Assembly: GCF_000424665.1 (NCBI RefSeq)
Contig: NZ_AUKI01000016.1
Location: 328,429-392,428 of the forward strand
Direction: 5' to 3'
From: Salinimicrobium terrae DSM 17865
GTDB lineage: Bacteria > Bacteroidota > Bacteroidia > Flavobacteriales > Flavobacteriaceae
DNA: 64,000 bases
A model generated the notes under the pieces. It had not been told where the DNA came from, made no database searches, and saw only the letters and a program-made list of their open reading frames with translations. This document shows positions 1 to 7,350 of this stretch, in pieces. Each line of letters begins with the position of its first letter. Position 1 is the first letter of the stretch. A program made the translations under genes and the position numbers.

Positions 1-599
1 CGTAAAAAGCGGTATTCTGCTCTTGTTTCCAATTGGGGTCCAACTACAGATACGTACACGCCTTTGTGAAGGGGAAAACCGTGTTCTTTTGCGATCTCCT
101 GTAGGATTCGGCCGCTTTGTTGATCGTAGGGTGCGCTCATGTCGGTAAACCTTGTTCCAAGCTGCTCCACACCTCTAAAGGCCAGGGGAGAACCGCCCTG
201 CAGATTGATGTGATCATCTATAAGCATGATCTCTCCCTTTTTAAATTCAGGGTTTAAAGAACCTGCAGCATTGGAAATAAGAAGTTTTTTAATTCCCAGA
301 CGTTTCATAACCCTCACAGGAAATGTCACATCCCACAGGGAATAGCCTTCATAAATATGAAAGCGCCCTTGCATTACCACCACTTTTTTATTCTCAAGTT
401 TTCCAAAAATGAGCTTTCCCTTATGAAATTCTACAGTGGCAGTGGGGAAGCCGGGGATGTGGTTGTAGCTTACTTCGGCAATGACTTCCAGTTCATCAAT
501 AAGTTTCCCGAGTCCGGTACCAAGGATGATCCCAATTTCAGATTTGTCGAAGCCTCTTGCTTCAAGGAATTCAGTAGTATCTTGTAACGACTTTAGCAT
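1..599 (-). CDS. Purine nucleoside phosphorylase, C-terminus cut by window edge
   Basis: Trimeric-type purine nucleoside phosphorylase, which splits purine (deoxy)ribonucleosides with phosphate in the cytoplasm. About 199 residues are visible from the ATG at 597-599; the C-terminus lies left of the window. I see the phosphate-site GTGLG at residues 27-31, GRFHIYEGY at 78-86, SNAAG at 109-113 and the base-site GPQLETRAE at about 187-195, all in the family order. It starts 13 bp after the MsrB stop and ends a minus-strand run with ArsS and a TIGR04282 glycosyltransferase. Nucleoside phosphorylases have been proposed to remove adenine from the dimethylarsinoyl-deoxyadenosine made by ArsS, so this copy may serve arsenosugar synthesis rather than general salvage; that role is inference. 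Family identity is confident. Confidence 0.93.
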   Translation of the reverse strand, partial: MLKSLQDTTEFLEARGFDKSEIGIILGTGLGKLIDELEVIAEVSYNHIPGFPTATVEFHKGKLIFGKLENKKVVVMQGRFHIYEGYSLWDVTFPVRVMKRLGIKKLLISNAAGSLNPEFKKGEIMLIDDHINLQGGSPLAFRGVEQLGTRFTDMSAPYDQQSGRILQEIAKEHGFPLHKGVYVSVVGPQLETRAEYRFL

Positions 600-612
600 T
601 TACTTTTTTGTT

Positions 613-1173
613 TTAAATATCCATTTGTTTGAAGTCCAGGGCCAGGGAATTTAGACAATGCCGCTCCTCTGTAGGCACTCCTTCGTAAGGAAAGATATGT
701 CCCAGGTGAGAATCACATTGAGCGCAGACAACTTCCACGCGCTCCATGCCATAGCGGTTATCCATCTTGCGTTCTACAAGTTTAGGATCTATTGGAGCAT
801 AAAAACTTGGCCAGCCAGTACCCGAATCAAATTTAGTATTAGAACTGTATAATGGTATACCACAGGCACCGCAATAATACACTCCTTCTTTTTTATTATC
901 ATAGTAAGCGTTTCGAAATGCGGGCTCTGTCCCTGCCTCGCGTAAAATGTGAAATTCTTCTGGAGTCAGGATCTCTTTCCATTCCTCTTTAGATTTAGTG
1001 ACATTGCCAACCTCTATAGTATCGGCTTTTACAGGGTCATGCACCTCTGTTTGAACCGGTACTTCTTCCGCCTCGGTCATCACGGTAGTACCTCTTACTT
1101 CCTTTTTTTCGTCGTTACAGGCAAACATTAAAGTTACCACAACTAAAAAACTCAACATTCTCATCTTCTTCAT
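613..1173 (-). CDS. msrB: Peptide-methionine (R)-S-oxide reductase MsrB, lipoprotein form
   Basis: Reduces methionine-R-sulfoxide in proteins. The 186-residue product starts with a lipoprotein signal (MKKMRMLSFLVVVTLMFAC, lipid cysteine C19), so it should be exported and membrane-anchored, followed by a charged linker to about residue 60 and the SelR/MsrB domain. Zinc ligands appear as CGAC (C101, C104) and CAQC (C150, C153). The catalytic cysteine is C173 in RHCLNS, next to the conserved GTGWPSF at 118-124 and HLGH at 156-159. It sits 8 bp after the TIGR04282 glycosyltransferase stop, within the arsenosugar-type operon, an unexpected place for a repair enzyme. It could protect envelope proteins from oxidants; a direct role in arsenic chemistry is only speculation. 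Confidence 0.93.
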   Translation of the reverse strand: MKKMRMLSFLVVVTLMFACNDEKKEVRGTTVMTEAEEVPVQTEVHDPVKADTIEVGNVTKSKEEWKEILTPEEFHILREAGTEPAFRNAYYDNKKEGVYYCGACGIPLYSSNTKFDSGTGWPSFYAPIDPKLVERKMDNRYGMERVEVVCAQCDSHLGHIFPYEGVPTEERHCLNSLALDFKQMDI

Positions 1174-1181
1174 AATCTATC

Positions 1182-1805
1182 TTATTTAATTAATTTCATT
1201 AGTTCCGAATGGGATCTCATATCTTCAAAAGTATCAATATCATTGCGCACTGGCAACAGTTTTAGCTTTTCATGCGACAGGTCTTGCAGGGTTAGATCCA
1301 GTACTTTTTCTGTGCTCCATTCCTTATTTATAAATAATTTGGGGGTATGTTTAGTCATTCCCAGAAGATAATATCCTCCATCCTGTGCCGGTCCTATAAC
1401 ATAATCGGAATCATTAAGTGTAAAAAATGCCATTTTTAAATCTTCTTCTGAAAGATCATATAAATCACTTCCGATAATTACCAACTTGTGATAGCCTGCC
1501 TTAAATGCTTCGGAAAAGGCTTTCTCCATACGTTCTCCCAGATCTCTTCCCTGCTGAAGTTTTTTGCTGAAATTCTCTGTTTCCCAGATATCTTCCTCCG
1601 GAATTTCTTCCGAATAGCAAACCCATTTCGTTACCTGAAGGTTCCTTGTAATTTCAGCCGTATGCTGCAGTAAATACTTATAGATCTTCAACGCTGCTTC
1701 GTCGCCAATTCCAACTGCAAGTCGTTTTTTTACCTTTCCGAGTTCAGGATTTCTGGTAAAAATAAGTAGTAGATCTTTGCTTTTGTCAAGTTGATTTTTC
1801 TTCAT
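1182..1805 (-). CDS. TIGR04282-family arsenosugar biosynthesis glycosyltransferase (DUF2064)
   Basis: Predicted nucleotide-sugar transferase of the DUF2064/TIGR04282 family, with a GT-A-like fold. In 207 residues I see the N-terminal TRNPELGKVKKRLA loop (17-30, nucleotide binding), GSDLYDL (112-118, corresponding to the acidic metal site) and GPAQDGGYYLLG (138-149, family signature). The start ATG follows the ArsS stop by one base, so the two are probably translationally coupled. Members of this family recur next to ArsS radical SAM genes, which is why they are named for arsenosugar biosynthesis; the sugar donor and acceptor have not been inferred from sequence here. Family call is firm, substrate is inferred from neighbours. 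Confidence 0.88.
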   Translation of the reverse strand: MKKNQLDKSKDLLLIFTRNPELGKVKKRLAVGIGDEAALKIYKYLLQHTAEITRNLQVTKWVCYSEEIPEEDIWETENFSKKLQQGRDLGERMEKAFSEAFKAGYHKLVIIGSDLYDLSEEDLKMAFFTLNDSDYVIGPAQDGGYYLLGMTKHTPKLFINKEWSTEKVLDLTLQDLSHEKLKLLPVRNDIDTFEDMRSHSELMKLIK

Positions 1806-1806
1806 A

Positions 1807-2862
1807 TTAAGTTACACTTCCCTGGCAGCTGCTCCCTGCACCTGCTGTGCAGCCGTAGCAATGTTGTGAAACACGTATCTCTCTGTCCTGAAGCAGTTCA
1901 GGTTCAAAATCCTTCAAATGCTGTACCCTGGACTCCACTTTTAATCCCAGCATCTGGTTAAAGTCGCAATCATATAACCAGCCGTCCCAACTTACAGAAA
2001 TTGTGTTGGTGCACATCACATTCTGCACCGCTGCAGGATTAAATGCCTCCACTAATCCGGTCATGTAGTCCTCATAATTTTCAGATGCGATTAAATACTC
2101 CAGAAAGCGGCTAATTGGAAGATTGGTAATACAAAATAGTTCATTGAAGTCAATATCGAAATCCTCTTTTAAAGCACTCTTAAAATCCCGTTCCAAAGCC
2201 TGCTGATTTGCCGGTAAAAATGCCCCGGCGGGATTATAGACCAGGTCGAGTTTGAGTCCGCTGCCTTCCCGACCGTACCCTACAGCATTGAGCATCTTTA
2301 AAGCTTCAATGGATTTATCGAAGACTCCGCTGCCGCGCTGTCTGTCTGTTTTCTCCTTTTTATAAAACGGAAGAGAAGAAACCACATGTACATTGTGTTT
2401 TTTAAAGAACTGTGGCAGGTCGTAATATTTCTTATTAGCTACAATAATTGTGAGGTTGGAACGAACAATAAAGTCCTTAATTCCGGCTTTGGAAGCTTCC
2501 TCTACAAACCATCTAAAATCGGGGTTCATCTCTGGTGCGCCACCGGTAAGGTCCAGCGTATGTGCTCCCGACTTTTTAATTACTCCCAGGCAAAGCTGCA
2601 TGGTTTCCCGGGTCATAATCTCCTTGCGGTCGGGACCGGCATCCACGTGGCAATGAGAACAAACCTGGTTGCACATATAACCAAGATTGAGCTGCAGGAT
2701 CTCAAGCTTTTTTGGCTTCAAAGGATATGCTCCCCCACCGGCAATCTTATCCTTAAATAGCGGTAATTCCCCATCCCCAAAAATCCCGTTGCTAAGATAT
2801 TTGAGCTGCTCCTCCGGGTCGGAGAGGTTGTTTTTTCGGGATAAGAGAGATTTTGTGGGCAT
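1807..2862 (-). CDS. arsS: Arsenosugar biosynthesis radical SAM protein ArsS
   Basis: Radical SAM enzyme of the ArsS (radical SAM/Cys-rich) family, known to join the 5'-deoxyadenosyl group of SAM to dimethylarsenite. The 351-residue protein has the iron-sulfur motif CNQVCSHC (C64, C68, C71), the SAM-binding GGAPEMNP region near residues 107-114 and the Cys-rich C-terminal domain (DUF3641) ending in CYGCTAGAGSSC (C335, C338, C346). Length is normal for the family. The upstream AhpD-like gene lies 220 bp away across a tandem repeat; downstream is the TIGR04282 glycosyltransferase. No ArsM methyltransferase is visible, so dimethylarsenite must come from elsewhere in the genome or from outside the cell. 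The identification rests on motifs plus context and is strong. Confidence 0.92.
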   Translation of the reverse strand: MPTKSLLSRKNNLSDPEEQLKYLSNGIFGDGELPLFKDKIAGGGAYPLKPKKLEILQLNLGYMCNQVCSHCHVDAGPDRKEIMTRETMQLCLGVIKKSGAHTLDLTGGAPEMNPDFRWFVEEASKAGIKDFIVRSNLTIIVANKKYYDLPQFFKKHNVHVVSSLPFYKKEKTDRQRGSGVFDKSIEALKMLNAVGYGREGSGLKLDLVYNPAGAFLPANQQALERDFKSALKEDFDIDFNELFCITNLPISRFLEYLIASENYEDYMTGLVEAFNPAAVQNVMCTNTISVSWDGWLYDCDFNQMLGLKVESRVQHLKDFEPELLQDREIRVSQHCYGCTAGAGSSCQGSVT

Positions 2863-2931
2863 GTTATTTTATTATTGTTGTTATAGGAACGCAGAGATGG
2901 CATGTCTGGTGGAGGATAAGTCTATCCACCT

Positions 2932-3077
2932 CAGCCGTTCCGGCTTCCCTGGATCTGAGATCCTTCCTTTGTCGGGATGAGCGACTCCTACGTCAGCCGT
3001 TCCGGCTTCCCTGGATCTGAGATCCCTCCTTTGTCGGGATGAGCGACTCCTACGTCAGCCGTTCCGGCTTCCTGGGA
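2932..3077. repeat. 62-bp tandem repeat, two full copies and a partial third
   Basis: Copies begin at about 2932, 2994 and 3056, each opening with CAGCCGTTCCGGCTTCC; the period is 62 bp. The third copy is cut after about 22 bp and has small changes. Each full copy contains the small palindrome GGATCTGAGATCC. The block lies in the 220-bp gap between the AhpD-like gene and arsS and is more GC-rich than its surroundings. It may be a flavobacterial intergenic repeat or an mRNA structure that tunes arsS expression; neither is shown by the sequence alone. Confidence 0.85.
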
Positions 3078-3082
3078 TCTGC

Positions 3083-3418
3083 TCACATTGACAACTTGTC
3101 GTACTTATTCATCATCTGGACCCCGTGGACCAGAGTGGCACCACCTTTTATTGCAGCACCTACGTGGATGGCTTCCATCATTTCTTCTTTTTCTATTCCG
3201 CGTTGGAGTCCGTCTTTTGTGTAGGCATCAATACAATAAGGGCACTGTACCACGTGGGAAACTGCAAGTGCTATTAAAGATTTTTCCCGGGCGGTTAAGG
3301 CTCCTTCTTCGAAAACACTGTTGTAGTACTCAAAGAACTTGCTGCCTAGTTCCTCATCCCATTCAGATATACTCCCGAATTTCTTAAGGTCGGCGGGATC
3401 GTAATATGTTTTTGACAT
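3083..3418 (-). CDS. Arsenosugar-associated peroxidase-like (AhpD/carboxymuconolactone decarboxylase) protein
   Basis: A 111-residue single-domain protein of the carboxymuconolactone decarboxylase/AhpD superfamily, the subgroup found with ArsS. The CPYC pair is at residues 59-62 in the family context VVQCPYCIDAYTKDG, followed by the conserved histidine H85 in EAIHVGAA and a GGATLVHG segment. AhpD-type proteins pass electrons or act as small peroxidases through the CxxC pair; here the likely job is redox handling of arsenic intermediates, which is inference. It appears to be the first gene of the run toward arsS, the glycosyltransferase, MsrB and the phosphorylase, although the 62-bp repeat block separates it from arsS. 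Confidence 0.87.
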   Translation of the reverse strand: MSKTYYDPADLKKFGSISEWDEELGSKFFEYYNSVFEEGALTAREKSLIALAVSHVVQCPYCIDAYTKDGLQRGIEKEEMMEAIHVGAAIKGGATLVHGVQMMNKYDKLSM

Positions 3419-3486
3419 AGCTTTATTTTTGAGCCCCTAAGATAAGAAGTGCCGGAGAACCATGAAGCTTCAAAAAATAAAACCTT

Positions 3487-3509
3487 TCAAAAATGCCATT
3501 TTAGAGAAG
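3487..3509. repeat. 3'-end palindromic repeat, copy 1
   Basis: Matches the dispersed motif with core TCAAAAATGCCATTTTAGAGA. It begins 2 bp beyond the stop codon of the small membrane protein gene. Other copies in this window: 7294-7319, 16057-16083, 21696-21720, 23308-23334, 35815-35839 and 61459-61487. Confidence 0.65.
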
Positions 3510-3510
3510 C

Positions 3511-3699
3511 CTATGCAAAAAGATCTGAGAAGAACAGCAGCCCCAGCACCACTATGGCAATGATCACAATGATCGCGATCAAACCGAGATTACCACCTTG
3601 TTTTTCCTCGGTTGACTGATTGACATGATATTTTTTATCAGTTTTTTTATTCTCTACGGGAGTGGATTTTTTATTTTCTGTACGATCGTTAGTTTCCAT
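3511..3699 (-). CDS. Small tail-anchored membrane protein, function unknown
   Basis: A 62-residue protein: a hydrophilic Lys/Asn/Glu-rich head (residues 1-35) and a single hydrophobic segment at about 38-59 (LGLIAIIVIIAIVVLGLLFF). It resembles the many short tail-anchored peptides of Flavobacteriaceae, and I do not recognise a family. It stands alone between the arsenosugar operon and a sulfotransferase. A palindromic repeat copy (3487-3509) begins directly after its stop codon. Codon use looks normal and the hydrophobic C-terminus argues that it is a real gene. Confidence 0.6.
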   Translation of the reverse strand: METNDRTENKKSTPVENKKTDKKYHVNQSTEEKQGGNLGLIAIIVIIAIVVLGLLFFSDLFA

Positions 3700-3799
3700 A
3701 ATAAAGGCTTTAAAACATTAAGGTACAAAAATGCTCTTAGATACTGCGTTTATGAATATACGGAGTGACAGAATTATGAAAAGTTTAGAAGTTGCAGCC

Positions 3800-4693
3800 T
3801 TAGTGTAGCTTTCGCCATTTAATTTTTTCCAGAACTTTCTTAAGTTGTTGCTCAGGAATTTCCTTAGGGACATGAGGTTGTTTTTCTAAACCTTCAGGAG
3901 TAAACGGGTATCCAAAAATGTCCATTAGCGCTCCTGCTTTTTCTGAAGCTGTATGAATTTCTTCCGAAGAAAACTTATCCACCCATTTCATACTTTTTCC
4001 TTTACTCAGATGTCGCGGACTGTCTTCCTTCATGCTGGAAAAACTCACCTCCTCGGCTATTTTTTCTTTTTCTTCAGTAGAAAGTTTTATACCCAGATTC
4101 TTAAGAAGGGAATTATATTCATTATGGAAATCCTTCAGCAAATTTTCATAGAAAACGAAGTGAAGATCCAGGTCATTTTTGTGAAGCAGGTAATTTCCGT
4201 AGAACCAAACCCACTGTTCCAGAAGACGCTCATATTCCGCAGAGAAGTATTCTTCAACCGAGTTATATGAAGAAGGATAATGCTGCTTCATATATGGCGT
4301 AAAGGCGAATTTAGCGGCAGAAAGAGCTGTATCACGGGGATCCCTTACGATGCATACTTTCCTGTCAAAAAAGCTGAAGACTTCGGAAGTTTTATTGCAC
4401 CAGGTGGAGTGTGTCCAGGCGAGAGTGGCTTTTTTTGAATATGCAGATATATTCGGCACCGGTTCCTTCAGGAGGGAACTTACTCTAAAATATACTCCGT
4501 TTTCCTCAATGTCCAGCATATCTGTTCCCGCCTGATCTTTAAAGCTGAGGCTTTCTTTCTTAAGGTGTTCATACTCTGGTCTCGACTTTATGTAGTAGGA
4601 GATATGATCTCCTTTTTGTTCAAGAGTTTTCCTGAGAATTGTGTTGAGCCAGAAGCTTCCGGATTTTGGCGCGCTTACCTGCAGAATGTTCAT
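3800..4693 (-). CDS. Sulfotransferase-domain protein
   Basis: PAPS-dependent sulfotransferase-like protein, expected to move a sulfuryl group from PAPS to an unknown acceptor. Starting at the ATG at 4691-4693 it has 297 residues; the frame stays open to an ATG at 4795, but the shorter start puts the 5'-phosphosulfate loop (VSAPKSGSFWLNTIL) at residues 5-19, as usual for the family. The 3'-phosphate motif is visible as VRDPRDTALSAAKFA. The C-terminus is basic (KWRKLH) and without a membrane segment. It stands alone, with divergent DUF4168 and upstream a tail-anchored peptide. Flavobacteria often carry such genes near exopolysaccharide or lipid loci, but no such context is visible here, so the substrate is unknown. 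Confidence 0.8.
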   Translation of the reverse strand: MNILQVSAPKSGSFWLNTILRKTLEQKGDHISYYIKSRPEYEHLKKESLSFKDQAGTDMLDIEENGVYFRVSSLLKEPVPNISAYSKKATLAWTHSTWCNKTSEVFSFFDRKVCIVRDPRDTALSAAKFAFTPYMKQHYPSSYNSVEEYFSAEYERLLEQWVWFYGNYLLHKNDLDLHFVFYENLLKDFHNEYNSLLKNLGIKLSTEEKEKIAEEVSFSSMKEDSPRHLSKGKSMKWVDKFSSEEIHTASEKAGALMDIFGYPFTPEGLEKQPHVPKEIPEQQLKKVLEKIKWRKLH

Positions 4694-4835
4694 GTTATTA
4701 TTTTGGAGTGAGAAGTTAAACAAATAATTGTAAAACTTATATGTCCTTTGCTGTAGCCATAAGGGAAATTTAAATTGATTTCGTGGGGATGGCACGGTAC
4801 TTGGGTTTCAATAGCCAAACGATAAAATTTTAATT

Positions 4836-5306
4836 ATGATAAGAATTAACAAATTGGCAGGACTTGTAATGGCTTTTATGATGTTAGGTAGTACTGCCGT
4901 ATTTGCACAACAGCTGCCACAGCAACAACAGCAACAAACTGAAATATCTGATGCTGAATTGACGAAATTTGTAAAAGCACTACAAGGCATACAAGTGGTT
5001 ACACAGCAGGCACAACAAAAGATGATGGAGATGGTGCAGGAAGAAGGAATGGAAATTCCCCGCTTTAATGAACTACACCAGGCTACGGTGAATCCTGAGG
5101 TTGAGGTAGTGGCTACTCCTGAAGAAAAAGCTGCTCATAAAAAGATTATAGGAGAACTTGAAGGCATGCAGGCAGGAGTTCAGGAACAACTGGAGAATTT
5201 GATCACTGAACAGGGACTTTCCCTAGAAAGATATGAGCAAATTGCCATGAGACTTCAATCTGATACTCAACTTCAACAGAGAATTCAGCAAATGCTACAG
5301 GGATAA
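4836..5306 (+). CDS. DUF4168-family exported protein
   Basis: A 156-residue protein with a cleavable signal peptide (residues 1-24, ending TAVFAQ) and then a glutamine-rich stretch (QQLPQQQQQQ) right after the cleavage site. The remainder is helical and fits DUF4168: two copies of a pattern in which an acidic helix (SDAELTKFVKAL; near residue 38) is followed by a Q/M-rich amphipathic helix, and the end reads LQSDTQLQQRIQQML. It probably lives in the periplasm or outside the cell as a small helical bundle; its function is not known for the family. It is monocistronic, with a clear terminator directly downstream. Confidence 0.82.
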   Translation: MIRINKLAGLVMAFMMLGSTAVFAQQLPQQQQQQTEISDAELTKFVKALQGIQVVTQQAQQKMMEMVQEEGMEIPRFNELHQATVNPEVEVVATPEEKAAHKKIIGELEGMQAGVQEQLENLITEQGLSLERYEQIAMRLQSDTQLQQRIQQMLQG

Positions 5307-5327
5307 TTTATCTCCTGAATATTATGA

Positions 5328-5352
5328 AGCGGCAGTACTGCCGCTTTTTTTT
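5328..5352 (+). terminator. Rho-independent terminator after DUF4168 gene
   Basis: AGCGGCAG/CTGCCGCT stem with a very short loop followed by ten T, starting 21 bp after the stop codon. Confidence 0.9.
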
Positions 5353-5531
5353 TTGTCCTGATATTTTTGCTTGTTTGTTAGCAGCATCCCAAAAATAAAC
5401 TATGTGCCTATAAAGTATAGTTAAATACTTTTGCCGGACCATTGCTTTATTTAATTTTAATGAACAGTAAATCAGGATAGTATAGTATTTTTCTGAATTA
5501 TTGGTGCTTTAAAAAAGAAAAACTTACCAGT

Positions 5532-6686
5532 ATGTTAGCAATGAATTTTCGTGGTCCCCGTAGGGTCCGTGCCGACCGAGATCGTCCCTTTCCAGAAATA
5601 GAACATCCTGAAGATGCAATTGTAAGAGTGCTAAGGAGCTGTATATGTGGCTCTGACATTCACCTGTATAATGGTCTTGTGCCCGATACAAGAGTGGGCA
5701 GCACCTTCGGACATGAATTTATTGGAGAAGTTGTCGAGCTGGGATCGGCAGTACAAAATCTTAAAATAGGGGATAGGGTATCTGTTCCATTTAATATTGC
5801 CTGTGGTAAATGTGCTTTTTGTAAACAAGAGGCCTATGCCCTATGCCACGAGGCAAATCCACAAGCAACTGCTGTGGGAGGGGTATTTGGATATTCCCAC
5901 ACCGCAGGAGGATATAATGGCGGGCAGGCAGAATATGCCAGAGTACCTTATGCCGATGTAGGCCCTACAGTAATTCCCGATTGGATGGATCTCGATGACG
6001 CTGTATTGCTTACCGATGTGGTACCCACCGGTTACCAAGCTGCAGAAATGGGTGGTATTCAAAAAGGTGATACCGTGGTAGTTTTTGGAGCCGGACCTAT
6101 TGGAATTATGGCTGCAAAATGCTCCTGGCTCTTTGGAGCGGGCAGGGTGATCGTTATTGATGAGCTCGATTACCGATTGGAATTTGTAAAGGAATTTGCT
6201 CAATGCGAAGTGTATAATTTTAAGTCCCTGGAAGATCCTGTCGTATTTATCAAGAAGATTACAGATTCTTTAGGAGCCGATGTTTGTATTGACGCAGTAG
6301 GAGCAGATGCTTCGGGAAATGCCTGGAATTCTCTACTGGGAAGGAAATTAATGTTACAGGGTGGAAGTACTACGGCGCTTCACTGGGCGATTAATGCTGT
6401 CAAAAAAGGAGGTATTGTTTCTATTGTAGGGGTGTATGGTCCTATTGATGCATTGGTGCCAATTGGCAATGTGCTGAACAAAGGAATTACCATAAGGGCA
6501 AGCCAGTGTTCTGTGAAAAGACTGGTACCAAGATTGATCGACCACATTAAAAATGGAGTTATTGATCCCAAACAAATGATCACTCACAGAATTCCTTTGG
6601 AGGAAGTTGCAGAAGGATATCACATTTTCTCCAATAAGCTTGACAATTGTATCAAACCTGTGCTTATCCCACCTTCAGCTCAGTAA
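5532..6686 (+). CDS. Zinc-dependent alcohol dehydrogenase (glutathione-independent formaldehyde dehydrogenase-like)
   Basis: Medium-chain, zinc- and NAD-dependent dehydrogenase of 384 residues. Catalytic zinc ligands are C39 in CICGSD and H61-E62 in GHEF; the structural zinc cysteines are C91, C94, C97 and C105. The Rossmann motif GAGPIG is at 186-191, followed by an acidic residue in VIVIDELDYR for NAD preference. The long insertion around residues 105-135 and the overall length match the formaldehyde dehydrogenase/dismutase subgroup rather than simple alcohol dehydrogenases. The downstream membrane-tailed gene begins 29 bp later and probably shares the transcript, which ends at the terminator near 7280. 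The substrate is not certain: formaldehyde, another aldehyde or a polyol are possible. Confidence 0.87.
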   Translation: MLAMNFRGPRRVRADRDRPFPEIEHPEDAIVRVLRSCICGSDIHLYNGLVPDTRVGSTFGHEFIGEVVELGSAVQNLKIGDRVSVPFNIACGKCAFCKQEAYALCHEANPQATAVGGVFGYSHTAGGYNGGQAEYARVPYADVGPTVIPDWMDLDDAVLLTDVVPTGYQAAEMGGIQKGDTVVVFGAGPIGIMAAKCSWLFGAGRVIVIDELDYRLEFVKEFAQCEVYNFKSLEDPVVFIKKITDSLGADVCIDAVGADASGNAWNSLLGRKLMLQGGSTTALHWAINAVKKGGIVSIVGVYGPIDALVPIGNVLNKGITIRASQCSVKRLVPRLIDHIKNGVIDPKQMITHRIPLEEVAEGYHIFSNKLDNCIKPVLIPPSAQ

Positions 6687-6715
6687 AAAATATTTAAGAA
6701 TTAAAAACAGAAGAT

Positions 6716-7234
6716 ATGTCAGACGAAACACGGCCTGCTACTTTCAGAAATGACAGGGGAGGCGACCATAGTCATATAAAAGGATGGGGAATCGATGCAG
6801 ATCCTGCAAATGACCCTACTTATCCTATGAAGAGAAGAACAGACGAAGAGATTGAGGGCTATTCATGGGACCGCCCTGAACAACAACCTGTAGATATAGA
6901 AGTGCTTCATTCCATAGAACGACCAAATGTTACTGCCGTTTTTGGCACCTCAGTTCCACCCTCAGGATTAAGTGGGATGATAAGAAGAGAAGCTTTTAAA
7001 TATAGTGAGAGCAGTTATGGACACTGGCTGCCTTTGGTGCTGGCAGATAGGATTGGAGAAGTAGAAGGGATTATCGATGATCTTAAAAAAGGTCATATCC
7101 CTAATTTTTTTGCAGAAAAAGGTTTGAAGTCCGAATGGAAATATAATCGTAAGAACTTTGTCTTAAAATCGGCTGTCGTGGCAGCTGCACTCGCGGGAGC
7201 TTATCTCTACCTGAATCGGGACAAGGAAGATTAA
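6716..7234 (+). CDS. Conserved hypothetical protein with C-terminal membrane segment
   Basis: A 172-residue protein. Residues 1-60 are polar and rich in Asp, Pro and Arg (with a WGIDADPANDPTYP stretch), 61-145 look globular (FGTSVPPSGLSGMIRR, then HWLPLVLADRIGEVEGII), and 148-165 form one hydrophobic segment before a short charged tail. This arrangement suggests a cytoplasmic or periplasmic domain anchored at its C-terminus. It follows the zinc dehydrogenase by 29 bp and precedes a terminator, so the two form a two-gene operon; I have no specific family function. The pair may act together in aldehyde handling or stress, which is inference. Confidence 0.7.
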   Translation: MSDETRPATFRNDRGGDHSHIKGWGIDADPANDPTYPMKRRTDEEIEGYSWDRPEQQPVDIEVLHSIERPNVTAVFGTSVPPSGLSGMIRREAFKYSESSYGHWLPLVLADRIGEVEGIIDDLKKGHIPNFFAEKGLKSEWKYNRKNFVLKSAVVAAALAGAYLYLNRDKED

Positions 7235-7254
7235 TATCAATTATATTATTAATA

Positions 7255-7283
7255 AAAATCCCGGTTTGATCCGGGATTTTTAT
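7255..7283 (+). terminator. Rho-independent terminator, dehydrogenase operon
   Basis: AAAATCCCGG TTTGAT CCGGGATTTT hairpin followed by TAT and a T-run, 21 bp after the stop. It is nearly symmetrical and could also serve the convergent thr operon. Confidence 0.87.
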
Positions 7284-7293
7284 TTTAAAAGAA

Positions 7294-7319
7294 GTTGTAA
7301 AAATAGCATTTTTGACACC
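7294..7319. repeat. 3'-end palindromic repeat, copy 2
   Basis: Reads AAAATAGCATTTTTGACACC at its right side, the same 20 bases as the copy inside the GHMP kinase gene (35822-35841 region), with a degraded left arm. It lies between two convergent stop codons (7234 plus, 7351 minus). Confidence 0.65.
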
Positions 7320-7350
7320 ATACCATAAAAGGTGCTTCTGCGGTTTCCGG

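Noticed and set aside
2386..2760. Open frame on the plus strand over the arsS gene (124 codons)
   Set aside because: It lies entirely opposite arsS, whose motifs and length are convincing, and its own sequence shows no family or membrane pattern; it is a shadow.
2932..3077. CRISPR array
   Set aside because: The repeat unit is a 62-bp direct tandem without spacers; no cas genes are present.
4694..4795. Longer start of the sulfotransferase gene at 4795
   Set aside because: The extra 34 residues are before the family start and are low-complexity; the shorter ATG at 4693 fits the motif spacing.
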